This document shows positions 32,105 through 42,759 of a DNA stretch of 64,000 bases, in pieces. Origin of the DNA: Papio anubis (Eukaryota; Chordata; Mammalia; Primates; Cercopithecidae); contig NC_044981.1 in assembly GCF_008728515.1 (NCBI RefSeq), positions 6,828,895 to 6,892,894 of the forward strand, read 5' to 3'. A program made the position numbers and the translations under genes. The number at the start of each line of letters is the position of its first letter. Position 1 is the first letter of the stretch. The notes below the pieces were generated by a model. That model saw nothing but the letters and a program-made list of their open reading frames with translations. It searched no databases and had not been told where the DNA came from.

Positions 32105-32498
32105 GGAACCCTAGAAGGAACTACCCTCCCACTTGACCACAAAGCAGACACCAAACCTGTAGAAGGAAAAGGGCAAAATTTCCCCAAAGCAAAGTATCCT
32201 CTACACAGCTGACTTACCCCGATTCCAATGGCTAATTCAAGTCTATTGGTAGGGAAGCCCGTGTGAGAAAAAAGGAGGAAAATGTAAAACAAATCTGCTC
32301 TGCTCCCACCTGGCTTAACCAAATGTCTTTTTTTTTAATTACTTTATTTTTTTTTCTGTTTTAAAAATTTAACCAGAAAGGACTCTTCTCTGACTGAGAG
32401 TGGAACCCAGGCCACTGCCATGAAAGGACAAAACTTTAGCGACTGGACTACAGCAAGGGCAGTCCACCTGCCTTCTTGATGCCACCAAAAAGAATTCT
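32105..32498. other. Unclassified sequence
   Basis: Contains T-rich runs at 32326-32355. No repeat or gene recognised. Confidence 0.4.
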
Positions 32499-32790
32499 GG
32501 ACTGGGTGTGGTGGCTCACACCTGTAATCCCAGCACTTTGGGAAGCCAAGGCAGGCGGATGACTTGAGGTCAGGAGTTCAAGACCAGCCTGATCAATATG
32601 GTGAAACACCCTCTCTACTAAAAATTCAAAAATTAGCTGGGTGTGGTGGTGGGTGCCTGTAGTCCCAGCTACTCGGGAGGCTGAGACAGGAGAATTGCTT
32701 GAACCCGGGAGGCAGAGGTTGCAATCAGCCGAGATCACACCACTACACTCCAGCCAGGGCAAGAGAGCGAGACTCCATTTCAAAAAAAAA
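32499..32790 (+). mobile_element. AluS-type element
   Basis: Sense Alu from GGACTGGGTGTGGTGGC to poly(A) near 32781-32790. The TSD AAAGAATTCTG is present on both sides. Confidence 0.96.
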
Positions 32791-33246
32791 GAAAAGAATT
32801 CTGAAGATGCTGGTACCCCCAAGCCTCAACATAAATACTGTCAGCATCAAAAATGCCCTTTATCCAAGTGACTGGATAACAATGCAGTGACCCAGAGGAG
32901 TGGATAAGAAAGGGCAGACATTAAGCTCAAAAAATGAAGTCAATGAGCAGGAGGAAAAAGACAAACAGACTCAACACCAAAGAAGCTCTTTGGAGACCAC
33001 AAACCTTCCCTTTCACCATGCATGGATTTCATCTTCATTTTGCAAAGGGATCACGAAGAGGTCTATGCCTGTTGTCAAGAGCCTCGAGGTTACTGCTGGT
33101 CCCAGCCGCCCATATGGAAGTCATGTAGAAGGGCTATGAGTGGGGCCATGTGCTGTCCTCCCTGAGGGGTGCAGCTTCATCACAAGTCTCTGCTCATGAA
33201 GTAACCACCACAGGCTACCACGAGCCTCTTTAAGAACACGTGTGTT
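32791..33246. other. Unclassified sequence
   Basis: No recognised repeat or gene. Confidence 0.4.
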
Positions 33247-33545
33247 GGCCAGACGCGGTGGCTCATGCCTGCAGTCCCAAAACTTTGGGAGGCAGAGGTG
33301 GGCAGATCACCTGAGGTCAGGAGTTTGAGACCAGCCTGACCAACATAGAGAAACCTTGTCTCTACTAAAAATACAAAATTAACCAGGCAAGGTGGCACAT
33401 ACCTATAATCCTAGCTACTCGGGAGGCTGAGGCAGGAAAACCACTTGAACCCAGGAGGTGGAGGTTGTGGTGAGCTGAGATCATGACATTGCACTCCAGC
33501 CTGGGCAACAAGAGCAAGACTCTTCTAAAAAAAAAACAAAACAAA
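33247..33545 (+). mobile_element. AluS-type element
   Basis: Sense Alu, GGCCAGACGCGGTGGC to a CAAAA-rich tail. The TSD AACACGTGTG is on the left and ACACGTGTG on the right. Confidence 0.96.
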
Positions 33546-33720
33546 ACACAAAACACGTGTGCTAGCAAAAGACTAATGTTGTGCTGTTATTGCTGCACTT
33601 GATATAGCATTAGATAGGGAAACCGCACCATACTATAATAAATACCCCTAAAGATTAAGATCATGATTGAGCAGGGTTGTGCCAGTGCATCAGGGTTGCC
33701 CGTGCACACACTGGAAAACA

Positions 33721-33852
33721 ATTTTTTTTTTTTTTTTTTTTAGCAATGGGGTCTCACTATGTTGCCCAGGCTGAATTCAAACTCCCGGGCCCAAGCGATC
33801 CTCCTGCCTTAGCCTTCTGACTAGCTAGGACTACAGGTGCATGCCAGCATGT
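33721..33852 (-). mobile_element. Alu left monomer (FLAM)
   Basis: Antisense monomer: poly(T) 33722-33742, 'GGGGTCTCACTATGTTGCCC', 'AAGCGATCCTCCTGCC', ending near GCCAGCATGTCC. AAAACAATTTTTT lies on both sides. Confidence 0.85.
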
Positions 33853-34384
33853 CCACAAAAACAATTTTTTGCTCCAGGTGTGGCAGCAAGTCCTGGGAGA
33901 GCAGCCACGGCTGTTGGAAAAGGGGCTGCACCTGTTACTTCTCCCCAAAAGCCAAGGATTCATTTGTTCTTATGGGCCTCCAACCCTCTTCTTCTGGCTT
34001 CTAAGCTGTCTTGTTAGAGTAAGGAAGGGTCATTTTAGAAACTGGAACTTCCTGTGGCTGGTCCTTCCTGGACCCTGACGACATCACCCAGACTGCAGCA
34101 ACCTCTGGGCCACCTATCCTGGTTTCTCCTCATATCTTCCCCAAAATGCCAACCTTCCATTGTCTTCAAGGTTTCTTTGTGGAGCACAGGTGACAAACCA
34201 GGTACGGCAGTGAAACCCAGGTCAATGATGAACAAGATGGGATTTGGAGGGCCAAAAAGTGAGGCCTATGTATCCCAGGAGAAGCGGGGTGTGGGCAGTC
34301 ATCCAGATGATGCTAGCCAAAGCGATTGGCTGTCACACTCTGCCACTGATTGTGTGGATGGGTAAGAGGAAAGGATGTCTAATA
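33853..34384. other. Unclassified sequence
   Basis: No recognised repeat. The 103-residue frame at 34054-34365 has no motif. Confidence 0.4.
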
Positions 34385-34570
34385 CAGTGGTTCTCAGAGG
34401 GGAAGCCCAGGATCACCGCCGTGTCCTGGGAACTTATCAGAAATGCAAATTCTTCAGCCCTGCCTTGGACAGACACACTAAATCAGAAGCTCTGGGGAAG
34501 GCCCCAGCAAACTATTTGAACAAGCCCTCCAGGTGATGTTGACGCAAGCCATGGTGTGAGATCTGCGCCT
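34385..34570 (+). mobile_element. MER5A (hAT-Charlie MITE)
   Basis: 'CAGTGGTTCTCAGAGGGG' at the 5' end, 'GGGAACTTATCAGAAATGC', and 'AACAAGCCCTCCAGGTGATG'. The 3' inverted repeat is decayed. Confidence 0.9.
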
Positions 34571-35084
34571 CCAATACATCTGGACCTGATCCTCAATTTC
34601 CCTCCAAAGAGTTTTTTTTTTTTTGCTTGCAGTTTTGGAGTCTATGCCCAGAGTAGCCATTTGTCTTTTCAAGTCCTTCTAGCAGAACTAGGAGTAAGGA
34701 TGGAATAAAGACAGGTAAAGAAGAGAGGAAAGCAGGAAATGGTGAGAAAAAGAAAATCCCAGAGATGGGAGAAGGGACCTCCCTAACACGCAATAGGCAC
34801 CAACCAGGTGGGAAGTGGGTGAGCCACAGCTTCTGCCTCTTTTCCAGGCCTTGACCCTGACCATGCCTCCACCTCCCTCAGGAAGATTAACACACCCTCA
34901 GCACCATCAATCTCTTCTTTTTTAAGTTTATACCAGCCCTGGACAGTGGAGGAGGTCAAGGGAGGTGTATAGAAAAACAAGAGTTTCATTAGAATCCATG
35001 TGTGCCCTGCGTTTTAGAAATGAGTTTCATGCTCACGAGAATGAGATGATGGACGTAAAGTCTAGACAAGCCATCATGTGCTGA
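34571..35084. other. Unclassified sequence
   Basis: Nothing recognised. Confidence 0.4.
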
Positions 35085-35180
35085 GGGGTACGTTATAATT
35101 ATTATCTCTGTATCTTTAGAACTTAACACTGCTCATAGTAGGTAGTTTTTAAATGTCTGTTGAATAAATTAATAAATGTT
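35085..35180 (+). mobile_element. L2 LINE 3' end
   Basis: Sense L2 terminus: 'TATCTCTGTATCTTTAGAAC', 'CTCATAGTAGGTAGTTTTTAAATG', and 'TGTTGAATAAATTAATAAATG', in pieces. Confidence 0.75.
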
Positions 35181-36424
35181 TTTACTCATCTAAAAAAATG
35201 ATTACTACAGCATTTTGCAAGGCTGTCTCTCCTGGTTTCTCCCAACCTACGTCCACACTCCACTTCTGCCTGCCCCTTTCTTCCTCTTTGGAATTCAGAC
35301 ATGATACCTGGAGGCACAGCAGCTATCTGGTGACCCTGAAGAGATTATGATGAAAGCCAATGGACCGAGAATGGCAAAATGAAACAGCAGAAAGACCCCA
35401 ATCCCTGGGGGTTACGTGGAATAGATGTGCCAGCTCTGGTCTGCCCCCTTCATACTTCTTTTTAAGTGGGAAAAAAAGAAACCCCAATTTGATGCAGGAA
35501 CTATAGTTGGGTTTTTTCTATTACTTGCAGCTAAATGCACTCTTAATTGATGCATTGCTCTTTCAGAATTCAGACACAATTAGATGGGGTGAAAAATATA
35601 CTGAGGATGAAATGAGGAGTCATTATTTAAAAGGGGTCAAAAAGAGGACAACAAAGTGACAACAGTGGCCAGGGCTTTGCACAACTCATGTCTCCATAGC
35701 CAGTGAGTATAAGAAGAAGATGCTGAAACACAAAGTACAGGAGAGTTACCTAGAAGTTCTTGAACTTAAAAATCTTTCCTGGATGATTGCCCTAATGTGA
35801 TATGGTGCAAAGTTGGTGCCTATTGACCAAAGGGGAAGTGCCTACAGTTCTGCAGGTCAAGGCCATGAACTTCCTCTCCACCATTTCTAGTCCAAATTAG
35901 GTTGCTCCATATAATCCTGGAACACAACCTATTTTAGATTCTTCTGGTTCCAGTTTCTTTTTCTGATTTGAGACCAAGTTCCATAGTAGTAGATACAGAG
36001 TTGCGAAAGAATCCTCAACCCTTGTCTTTTAGTCCGCAAATTAGACTGGGCCTAACCTCCTTGGTGGCTCCTTAAGTACCATTATCAAAGAGACAAATAA
36101 GAAACCTCAGGCCGAAGGCAGATTCACCAACTGAGCCAAAGTTATCATCGGAAGTGGCATTCTTTCTCGTGGGAGGACCAGGGCAGTAAAGGGTCAGGAG
36201 CAGGAAGCTCCTATAACAAGAACCTTGTTCTGGCTTCATCACTGCTAGTAGAGAAATATACAGCACCTGCACACAGCCCATTGCGTTTGGCACAGGGCTT
36301 TCTTGTGCATCATCAGCTTTTTTTTTAAGCCTCTCAGCTTCCCTTGATAAATACAACGTAGTCAGCGCCGTGTGACGGAATCACCTGGAACCAAGCAGAG
36401 GGTCACTTCAAAAACAAGTGTTCT
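35181..36424. other. Unclassified 1.2-kb stretch; possible LTR tail
   Basis: 35440-35560 has 'GTTGGGTTTTTTCTATTACTTGC', reminiscent of the 3' end of an ERVL-type LTR, but it is too short to assign. The rest shows no repeat or gene signal. Confidence 0.4.
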
Positions 36425-37035
36425 GACTAGGTGCGGTGGCTCACACCTGTAATCCCACACTTTGGGAGGCTGAGGTGGGTAGTTCACTTGAGTCCAGAAG
36501 TTTGAGACCAGCCTAGGCAACACAGTAAAATCCCAACTCTACAAAAAATGAGCTGGCGGTGGTCGTGTGCACCTGTAGTCCCAGCTACTCAGGAGGCTGA
36601 GGTAAGAGGATCCATTGAGTTCAGTAGTCTAAAGCTGCAGTGAGCTGTGATCATGCCACTGCACTCCAGCCTGCGCAACAGAGCAAGACTCTGTATCCAT
36701 CAATCAACTTTTATTTTATTTTATTTTTTTATTTTCTTGAGACGGAGTCTCACTCTGTTGCCCAGGCTGGAGTGCAGTGGTGCAATCTCGGCTCACTGCA
36801 AGCTCTGCCTCCCGGGTTCACGCCATTCTCCTGCCTCAGCCTCCCGAGTAGCTGGGACTACAGGTGCCCACCACCACGCCCGGCTAATTTTTTATATTTT
36901 TAGTAGAGACGGGGTTTCACCCTGTTAGCCAGGATGGTCTTGATCTCCTGACCTCGTGATCCGCCCGCCTCAGCCTCCCAAAGTGCTGGGATTACAGGCG
37001 TGAGCCACCGCGCCCGGTCCATCAATCAATCAATT
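36425..37035 (+). mobile_element. AluJ-type element, tail split by AluY
   Basis: Sense Alu 36425-36708 whose CAAT-rich tail continues at 37018-37035. The outer TSD AAGTGTTCTG is exact on both sides. Confidence 0.93.
36709..37017 (-). mobile_element. AluY-type element in the tail of another Alu
   Basis: Antisense AluY (T-rich tail, GAGACGGAGTCTCACTC to CCGCGCCCGG) with many retained CpGs. Its TSD is TCCATCAATCAA, taken from the host Alu tail. It reads the regular AluY form, not AluYR. Confidence 0.95.
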
Positions 37036-37211
37036 TTTAAAAAGTGTTCTGCTTGTCACTGGCAAGCACAACATCAGTCACACTTTTAAAATCTCTCTAA
37101 AACAACCACATGGAACTAAATTCTCCCTTTCTTCTACCCCAGAACTTTAGGGGAAGAGAGGAGATGATGTACCACTGTTTCCAAAACCTAATCAGAAAGA
37201 ATCTGTTCCTA
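37036..37211. other. Unclassified spacer
   Basis: Short non-repetitive spacer between Alus. Confidence 0.4.
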
Positions 37212-37515
37212 GGCCAGGCAAGGTGGCTCATGCTTGTTAATCCTAGCACTTTGGGAGGCTGAGGCGAGCAGACGGCTTGAGCTCAAGAGTTCAAGACCAG
37301 CCTGGCCAACATCATGAAACCCCGTCTCTACTAAAACTACAAAAAATTACCTGGGCATGGTGGAATGTGCCTGTAATCCCAGCTACTCAGGAGGCTGAGG
37401 CAGGAGAATTGCTTTCACCCAGAAGGCAGAGGTCGCAGTGAGCCAAGATCATGCCACTGCCCTCCAGCCTGGGTGACAGAGTAAGATTCTGTCTAAAAAA
37501 AAAAAAAAAAAAAAA
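37212..37515 (+). mobile_element. AluS-type element
   Basis: Sense Alu (GGCCAGGCAAGGTGGC to poly(A) 37496-37515). The TSD AAGAATCTGTTCC is exact on both sides. Confidence 0.96.
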
Positions 37516-37534
37516 GAATCTGTTCCATTCTCAG

Positions 37535-37700
37535 ACACTTACTGAGCACCTTTACATACTACTTTCCAGATGCCTGCACAGTTTGTTATAAGAATTTTAA
37601 CTTGAATAATAAGTATATATTTATTTGATTTCAAAGCAAAGGGAGATTAAGGAATAATTTTTCCTAACAAAGCTCAACAAGCACATGGAGTAAGTGAGGA
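37535..37700 (-). mobile_element. MIR SINE
   Basis: Antisense, diverged: 'ACTTACTGAGCACCTTTACATACT', 'CAGATGCCTGCACAGTTTG', 'CAAAGGGAGATTAAGGAA'. Confidence 0.55.
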
Positions 37701-37868
37701 AATTGAATATATAACTTCGTTATTGAATATATAACTGCCATGTCACATTTGCACAGAAAGCCACAAGTCTGGTCCAAGGAATTCATCTGTTAGAAGATCA
37801 CTTTCAATAGAGCAGGGAGAGTTTGGTTTCTCTTTGGTCAAATATTTCTATGTATTGAAGTTCAAAAT

Positions 37869-38183
37869 GGGCACAGTCACAGTGCCTCACTCCTGTAATC
37901 CCCACATTTTGGGAGGCTGAGGTGGGAGGATCTCTTGAGCCCAGAGTTTGAGACCAGCCTGGGCAACACAGCGAAATCCCATATCTACAAAAAAAAAAAA
38001 AGTATATACACAAAAGTTAGCTGGGCATAGTGGCGCATGCCTATAGTTTCATCTACTCAGGAGGCTGAAGTGGGAGGATCACTTGAGCCCAGGAGGTTGA
38101 GACTGCACTGAGCCATGATTGTGCCACTGCACTCCAACCTGAGCAACAGAGTGAGACCCTGTCTTTAAAAAAAAAAAAAAAAA
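37869..38183 (+). mobile_element. AluJ-type element
   Basis: Old sense Alu (GGCACAGTCACAGTGCC to poly(A) 38166-38183). The TSD AAGTTCAAAATG is matched by AAGTTCCAAATG. Confidence 0.94.
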
Positions 38184-38369
38184 AGTTCCAAATGAATCCT
38201 AAACATAAAACTGTTTGGATGAGAAAACTTGAAGAAAATAGATTTTTGTTTGGCACATATCCCATTATATATGGCCATTGCACATTTTAGATACTGTTCC
38301 TGCTGTTTCCCTATAGCTTTAATTGAGCAGCTGAAGGTGCCCAGTAAATTGCCACACATATTAAAAAGG

Positions 38370-39008
38370 TGCCTACCATTGTGGGTGGGAATGTAAAATA
38401 GCCCAGCCTCTGTGGAAACCAGTGTGAGGGTTCCTCAAAAAGTTAAACAGAGAATTACCATATGACTCAGCAATTCTCCTCTGGGTGTACACCCAAGGGA
38501 ATTTGAAAGCAGAGATTTGAACAGATGCTTGTACACCCATGTTCACAGCAGCACTATTGGCAATAGCCAAAAGATGGACCCAAACCAGGTGTCCATCGGC
38601 AGGTGAATGGGTGAAGAAAATGTGGTCCATCCACACCATGGAATATGATTCAGCCTTAACAAGGAAGGACATTTGGACCCATGCTACAGCATGCATGCGT
38701 CTCGAAGATATTATGTGCAGTGAAATAAGCCAGACACCAAAGGACGAATGTCCTTCCATTCACACAAGGCACCTACGTTCATCAAATTCCTAGAGACAGA
38801 AAATAGAATGGTGGTTACCAGGGGCTGGAGGGAGGGAAAAATGGGAAGCAATTATTTAATGGGGACAGAGTTTCGGTTTGGGAAGATGAAGAAGTCCTAG
38901 AGATGAATGGTGGTGATAGTGGCAGGACAACATGAATGCATTTAATGCCACTGAGTTGGAAGAATAGTTGAAATGGTAAATTTTATGTATATTTTACTAT
39001 AATAAAGG
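38370..39008 (+). mobile_element. Old L1 (L1M) ORF2 end and 3' UTR
   Basis: 'GTGGGTGGGAATGTAAAATAG', 'TTCACAGCAGCACTATTGGC', 'CCATGGAATATGATTCAGCC', 'GTGAAATAAGCCAGACACC', and 3' UTR 'AATGGTAAATTTTATGTATA' ending in AATAAAG. The ORF2 tail has stops and indels. Confidence 0.92.
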
Positions 39009-39896
39009 AAAAGAAAAGCAGAGCCTGCCCTGGGGGTAATCCAACCCTCGAAACCCTTAATGCCTGGGGCCACTCAGGCCCTGATCCTTCCTACCCGGAC
39101 CTTAAAAACCGACACTCTCATAGGCAACAGGGAGATGCTCAAAGGCTTTGGAGGATGGGAATTTACCCCAGCTGGACAAGATTAACACATTTCATAAAGG
39201 AGAAAGAAAGGGCTTGAGGAGACCTTGTTTTCCTAGACTAAACTCATAACCCCAATGGTGTGGATAAAAGCCAAAGTGTGTAAGTACCTGATGTATCTCA
39301 CTGGTAGGACAAAGGTGACACTTTCTTCCTACCTCTCCCAGGACCTTCTGAAATATGGGGACAGGAGATGGTCCCTCACCTCCAGTTGCCCATGGTTCTT
39401 ACTAAAACTATGAGGGAGAGGAAGGAGTTTATGTGCAGCAAAAGGAAAAGTGTCAGTAGAGCGCAAAGAGGAAGGGAGGAAAGGTAAATTCGTGTAAACA
39501 GCTGGGACCAAAAAGCTGGTACCAAAGCACAACGACTGTGTCTGTGATTCACTAATCCAAGAAGTCAGGGCGTGGAAGGAGGAATTCATGTTTCTGGAAG
39601 TCCTTCCACAAAATTGTAGCCTCTTGTCTTGAAGCAGCATTGCACACCATTTATCACAGCTGGAAAAAAAATTATATCAACCCCAGAAGTACTAGCAATA
39701 TGCAGGGAAGCACAGATAAGGAGATTTAGGGAAAACAGCACAAGGAGCTTCTCCCAAGGAATACCTAGCGTACTGCACTTTTAGCTGCACTACTTAGTCG
39801 TCAAACATTTCCACCTGCTTTATAGAATGCAAACCCATTCTCAATAGCACTTCATGATGCAAGAAATGTATGCACTTAATTAAAATAGATTTCATC
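39009..39896. other. Unclassified sequence
   Basis: No repeat or gene recognised. The 103-residue minus-strand frame (39640-39329) has no motif. Confidence 0.45.
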
Positions 39897-40080
39897 CAGG
39901 TGTGGTAGCTCATGCCTATAATCCCAACACTTTGGGAGGCCAAGGCAGGAGGATCACTTGAACCCAGGAGTTTGAGATCAGCCTGGGCAACATAGTAGGA
40001 ATTGCTGCCCTGAACCCCGGCACCCACCCCCCACCACTTCCAGTCTCTACAAAAAAAATTTTTTTAAGTTTTTAAAAAGA
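39897..40080 (+). mobile_element. Alu left monomer with extra sequence
   Basis: Alu left arm (AGGTGTGGTAGCTCATG to GGGCAACATAGT), then about 45 bp of C-rich non-Alu sequence (39999-40043), then CTCTACAAAAAAAA. AAAATAGATTT stands on both sides as a TSD. Confidence 0.85.
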
Positions 40081-40225
40081 AAATAGATTTTTACATGCTA
40101 CCTGAAAGTATTTTGTTACCCCTTTAACAAAACATAACAATTTTTAAAAGAAGTTGCACAAAGAAAGTATTCGGCAAGCTTTAAATTGCTATGTAACTTG
40201 TAATTGTTAGTTAACTTGTTTATCA

Positions 40226-40612
40226 GTCTGCTGGGCTGCCAGAACAGAAGACCACCGGCTGGGTGACTTAAACAGCAGAAATTTATTTTTTCACAGTTTG
40301 GAGGCTGAAGGCCCAAGATCAAGGTGCCAGCAGGGCTGGTTCCTGGTGAGGCCTCTCTTCCTGGCCTGCAGACGGCTAGGCTGTCTTCTCACTGCATCCT
40401 CACGTGGTCTTTCCTCTGTGATTGTGCAGAGAGAGATTACTGGCGTCTCCTCTTCTTATAAAGACGCAAATTCTGTCAGATTAGGGCCCCACCCTTCTTA
40501 TCTCATTTAATCATAATTATCTTTTTTAAAGCCCGCCTCCAAATACAGTCACATTGGGGGCTGGAGCTTCAGCATAGGAACTTTGGGGAAACCCAATCCA
40601 ATCCATAACAAC
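40226..40612 (-). mobile_element. MLT1-type LTR (ERVL-MaLR)
   Basis: Antisense MaLR LTR: 'CTGCTGGGCTGCCAGAAC', 'GGGTGACTTAAACAGCAGAAATTTATT', 'TCTTCTTATAAAGACGC', 'CCTCCAAATACAGTCACATT', ending near CAATCCATAACA. A solo LTR without internal sequence. Confidence 0.88.
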
Positions 40613-40639
40613 TTGCTGCACTATTTACCTTGCAGTTTA

Positions 40640-41140
40640 CAGTTTTCAAAGCACTCTCATATTTCATTTCTTTTCCTTGCAACACATCTGGAGATAGACA
40701 AGCACGCGTTGCCCCATTATACAGAGGAGGAATCCAAGGGCCAGAGGATTCCACAACTCACCAGGGATACGAAAATTTTTTTTTTTTTGAGATGGAGTCT
40801 CGCTCTGTCGCCCAGGCTGGAGTGCAGTGGCCGGATCTCAGCTCACTGCAAGCTCCGCCTCCCGGGTTCATGCCATTCTCCTGCCTCAGCCTCCCGAGTA
40901 GCTGGGACTACAGGCGCCCACCACCTCGCCCGGCTAGTTTTCTATATTTTTTAGTAGAGACGGGGTTTCACCGTGTTAGCCAGGATGGTCTCGATCTCCT
41001 GACCTCGTGATCCGCCCACCTCGGCCTCCCAAAGTGCTGGGATTACAGGCTTGAGCCACCGCACCTGGCCACGAAACTTTTAAGTAGCAGAGCAAGAAAT
41101 CAAATCCAGGTTTGTGGGACTCCAAGATCCTTCACAAAAA
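40640..41140 (-). mobile_element. MIR SINE split by AluYR
   Basis: The 3' half, antisense, is 40640-40775 ('TACCTTGCAGTTTACAG', 'GCCCCATTATACAGAGGAGG'). The 5' part is 41074-41140 ('TAAGTAGCAGAGCAAGAAATC', 'GACTCCAAGATCC'). Confidence 0.75.
40776..41070 (-). mobile_element. AluY, Old World monkey AluYR type
   Basis: Antisense, little decayed. Diagnostics read here as the complement: GTGGCCGGATCTCAGC, CCACCTCGCCCGGCTAG, CAGGCTTGAGCC. These equal GATCCGGCCAC, CGGGCGAGGTGG and GGCTCAAGCC of AluYR. The TSD is short (ACGAAA on both sides). It lies inside a MIR. Confidence 0.95.
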
Positions 41141-41556
41141 TTAAAAAGTCACTGGTTCCAGTAAAACTATATATAACGTACTTAGTACTTGCGTGACACA
41201 TCACCAGGGGAGTACAAAAGCAGGAGGCCCCACTGGAGGGAAAAGCAGGTGGCCTTGGGAGTCAGAAACACAAGCGCCTGTGCCTATGCATCCACAATGC
41301 CACACTTCCTTGGCTTCTTGCCTTCTCTCATATACAGCTTCCCTTCTGTAGAGAAGTTAGGTGACCCCTGCTCCCCCAAGGCCTCATAGCCCATGATGAG
41401 TTACCCTCTTCTGAGATGTGTCTACCACTTGCTTGAACACAAATCCCTTTCTGCCTAGAGAGTGGTTCAGTTTCATGGATCTCAGTCATCCCTGCTCGCA
41501 CCTAAGTCTGATTCTGTTCTGCACTTTCTCTGCTTGCCACTGTAGTTCCAGATTTT
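41141..41556. other. Unclassified sequence
   Basis: Nothing recognised. Confidence 0.4.
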
Positions 41557-41869
41557 CTGTTTGTTTGGGGATTTTTGTTTTGTTTTGAGATGAAGTCTCG
41601 CTCTGTCGCCCAGGCTGGAGTGCAGTGGCGCAATCTCAGCTCACTGCAGCCTCAACCTCCTGGGCTCAAGAGATCCTCCTGCCTCAGCTTCCCAAGTAGC
41701 TGGGACGACAGGTGCCCACCACCATGCCTCATTCATTTTTTGTATTTTTTTTAGAGGTGGAGTTTCACCGTGTTGCCCAGGCTGGTCTCAAACTCCTGGG
41801 CTCAAGTGATCCATCTGCCTTGGCCTCCCAAAGTGCTGGAATTACTGGTGTAAGCCACCAAGCCCGGCC
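41557..41869 (-). mobile_element. Alu element
   Basis: Antisense Alu with a T/G-rich tail, GATGAAGTCTCGCTCTG to CAAGCCCGGCC. The TSD CCAGATTT is on both sides. Confidence 0.95.
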
Positions 41870-41884
41870 CAGATTTGTTTTTAA

Positions 41885-41999
41885 AAGTCTTCCCCAGAAA
41901 ATAGAAAATTGAAAAAAAAAAAAAATTAGAAAAGACAAAACAAGAAAAAGAAAAAATATAAAATAAAATCATAAAAATGTAACAAATAAGTCTTCCCCA
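41885..41999 (+). mobile_element. A-rich retroinsertion with 12-bp TSD
   Basis: AAGTCTTCCCCA occurs at 41885-41896 and again at 41988-41999. The 91 bp between is almost all A with scattered T, G and C (41897-41987) and no recognisable body. The left junction TTTT/AAAAG fits the L1 endonuclease cleavage pattern. I read it as a retroinsertion consisting essentially of an A-rich tail. Confidence 0.7.
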
Positions 42000-42661
42000 A
42001 ACCTTACATATCTATGGAGAAGAAAATCGTTTTATTGATAACAGCCTAAATCTTGGTGATATTGCAACATCCTTCTCCCAAGGCTGAAAAAACATGAAGC
42101 AAAGAGCTACAAATCTGCCGTCTGAAAGCCAGAAGGCCACGTCTCCCTCGCCCAGGGCATGCGTTCCTGTGCAAGAAGAATGGAAAGTGTTCCTTGTTTT
42201 TGTTTTGGCTTTCTTCTAGGAGATTTTCCAAAATAAAGAGATCCTGCAAGCTGGCACTTCCTGAGTATGGGGAGATGGAGTAAACGCCCCTCCCATAGTG
42301 CAGTATTGTGTATTACATACGTTCTAGGAACACAGTGCCCGAAGCAGTAGTGATTTGACAGTGTGTTAAATTCCAGACAGGAACATATGAGTTACTGGAC
42401 TCTCTGGGGAGGCAGGCCCTGACCCCTTCGCAATCCAGCCTAGTCCAAACCCTGATGCTCTGACAAATAGACATGCAGCTGGTGGATACTATGGACAGGC
42501 ATACTCTACGCAAGCTGTACTTTTTAAACATTTACCTCCTTTGGGTTAATACACGCACTTCGAGATGACAATATCATTGTTTCAACGGACAAACTAAATG
42601 CAAGAGGGTCTTCTAATTAAAATAGGCTGTGTTTTTCAAAGTTGTCTTTAAGTTTTAGGCT
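42000..42661. other. Unclassified sequence
   Basis: No recognised repeat or gene. Confidence 0.45.
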
Positions 42662-42759
42662 AACGATCCTAGTTTGTACAGAATTGGAGGGGGTTTCTCA
42701 GCAGAACTTCAGGTGGTAAAACTGGCAGAGTCCCAGGCAAATGGGGACAGTTGGTCACC
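42662..42759. mobile_element. Short palindromic DNA element, decayed
   Basis: Same family as 19354-19456. It shares GATCCTAGTTTG at the left and GGCAAATGGGGACAGTTGGTCAC at the right, and the spacing is similar (about 98 bp). The left inverted repeat is damaged. Confidence 0.65.
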
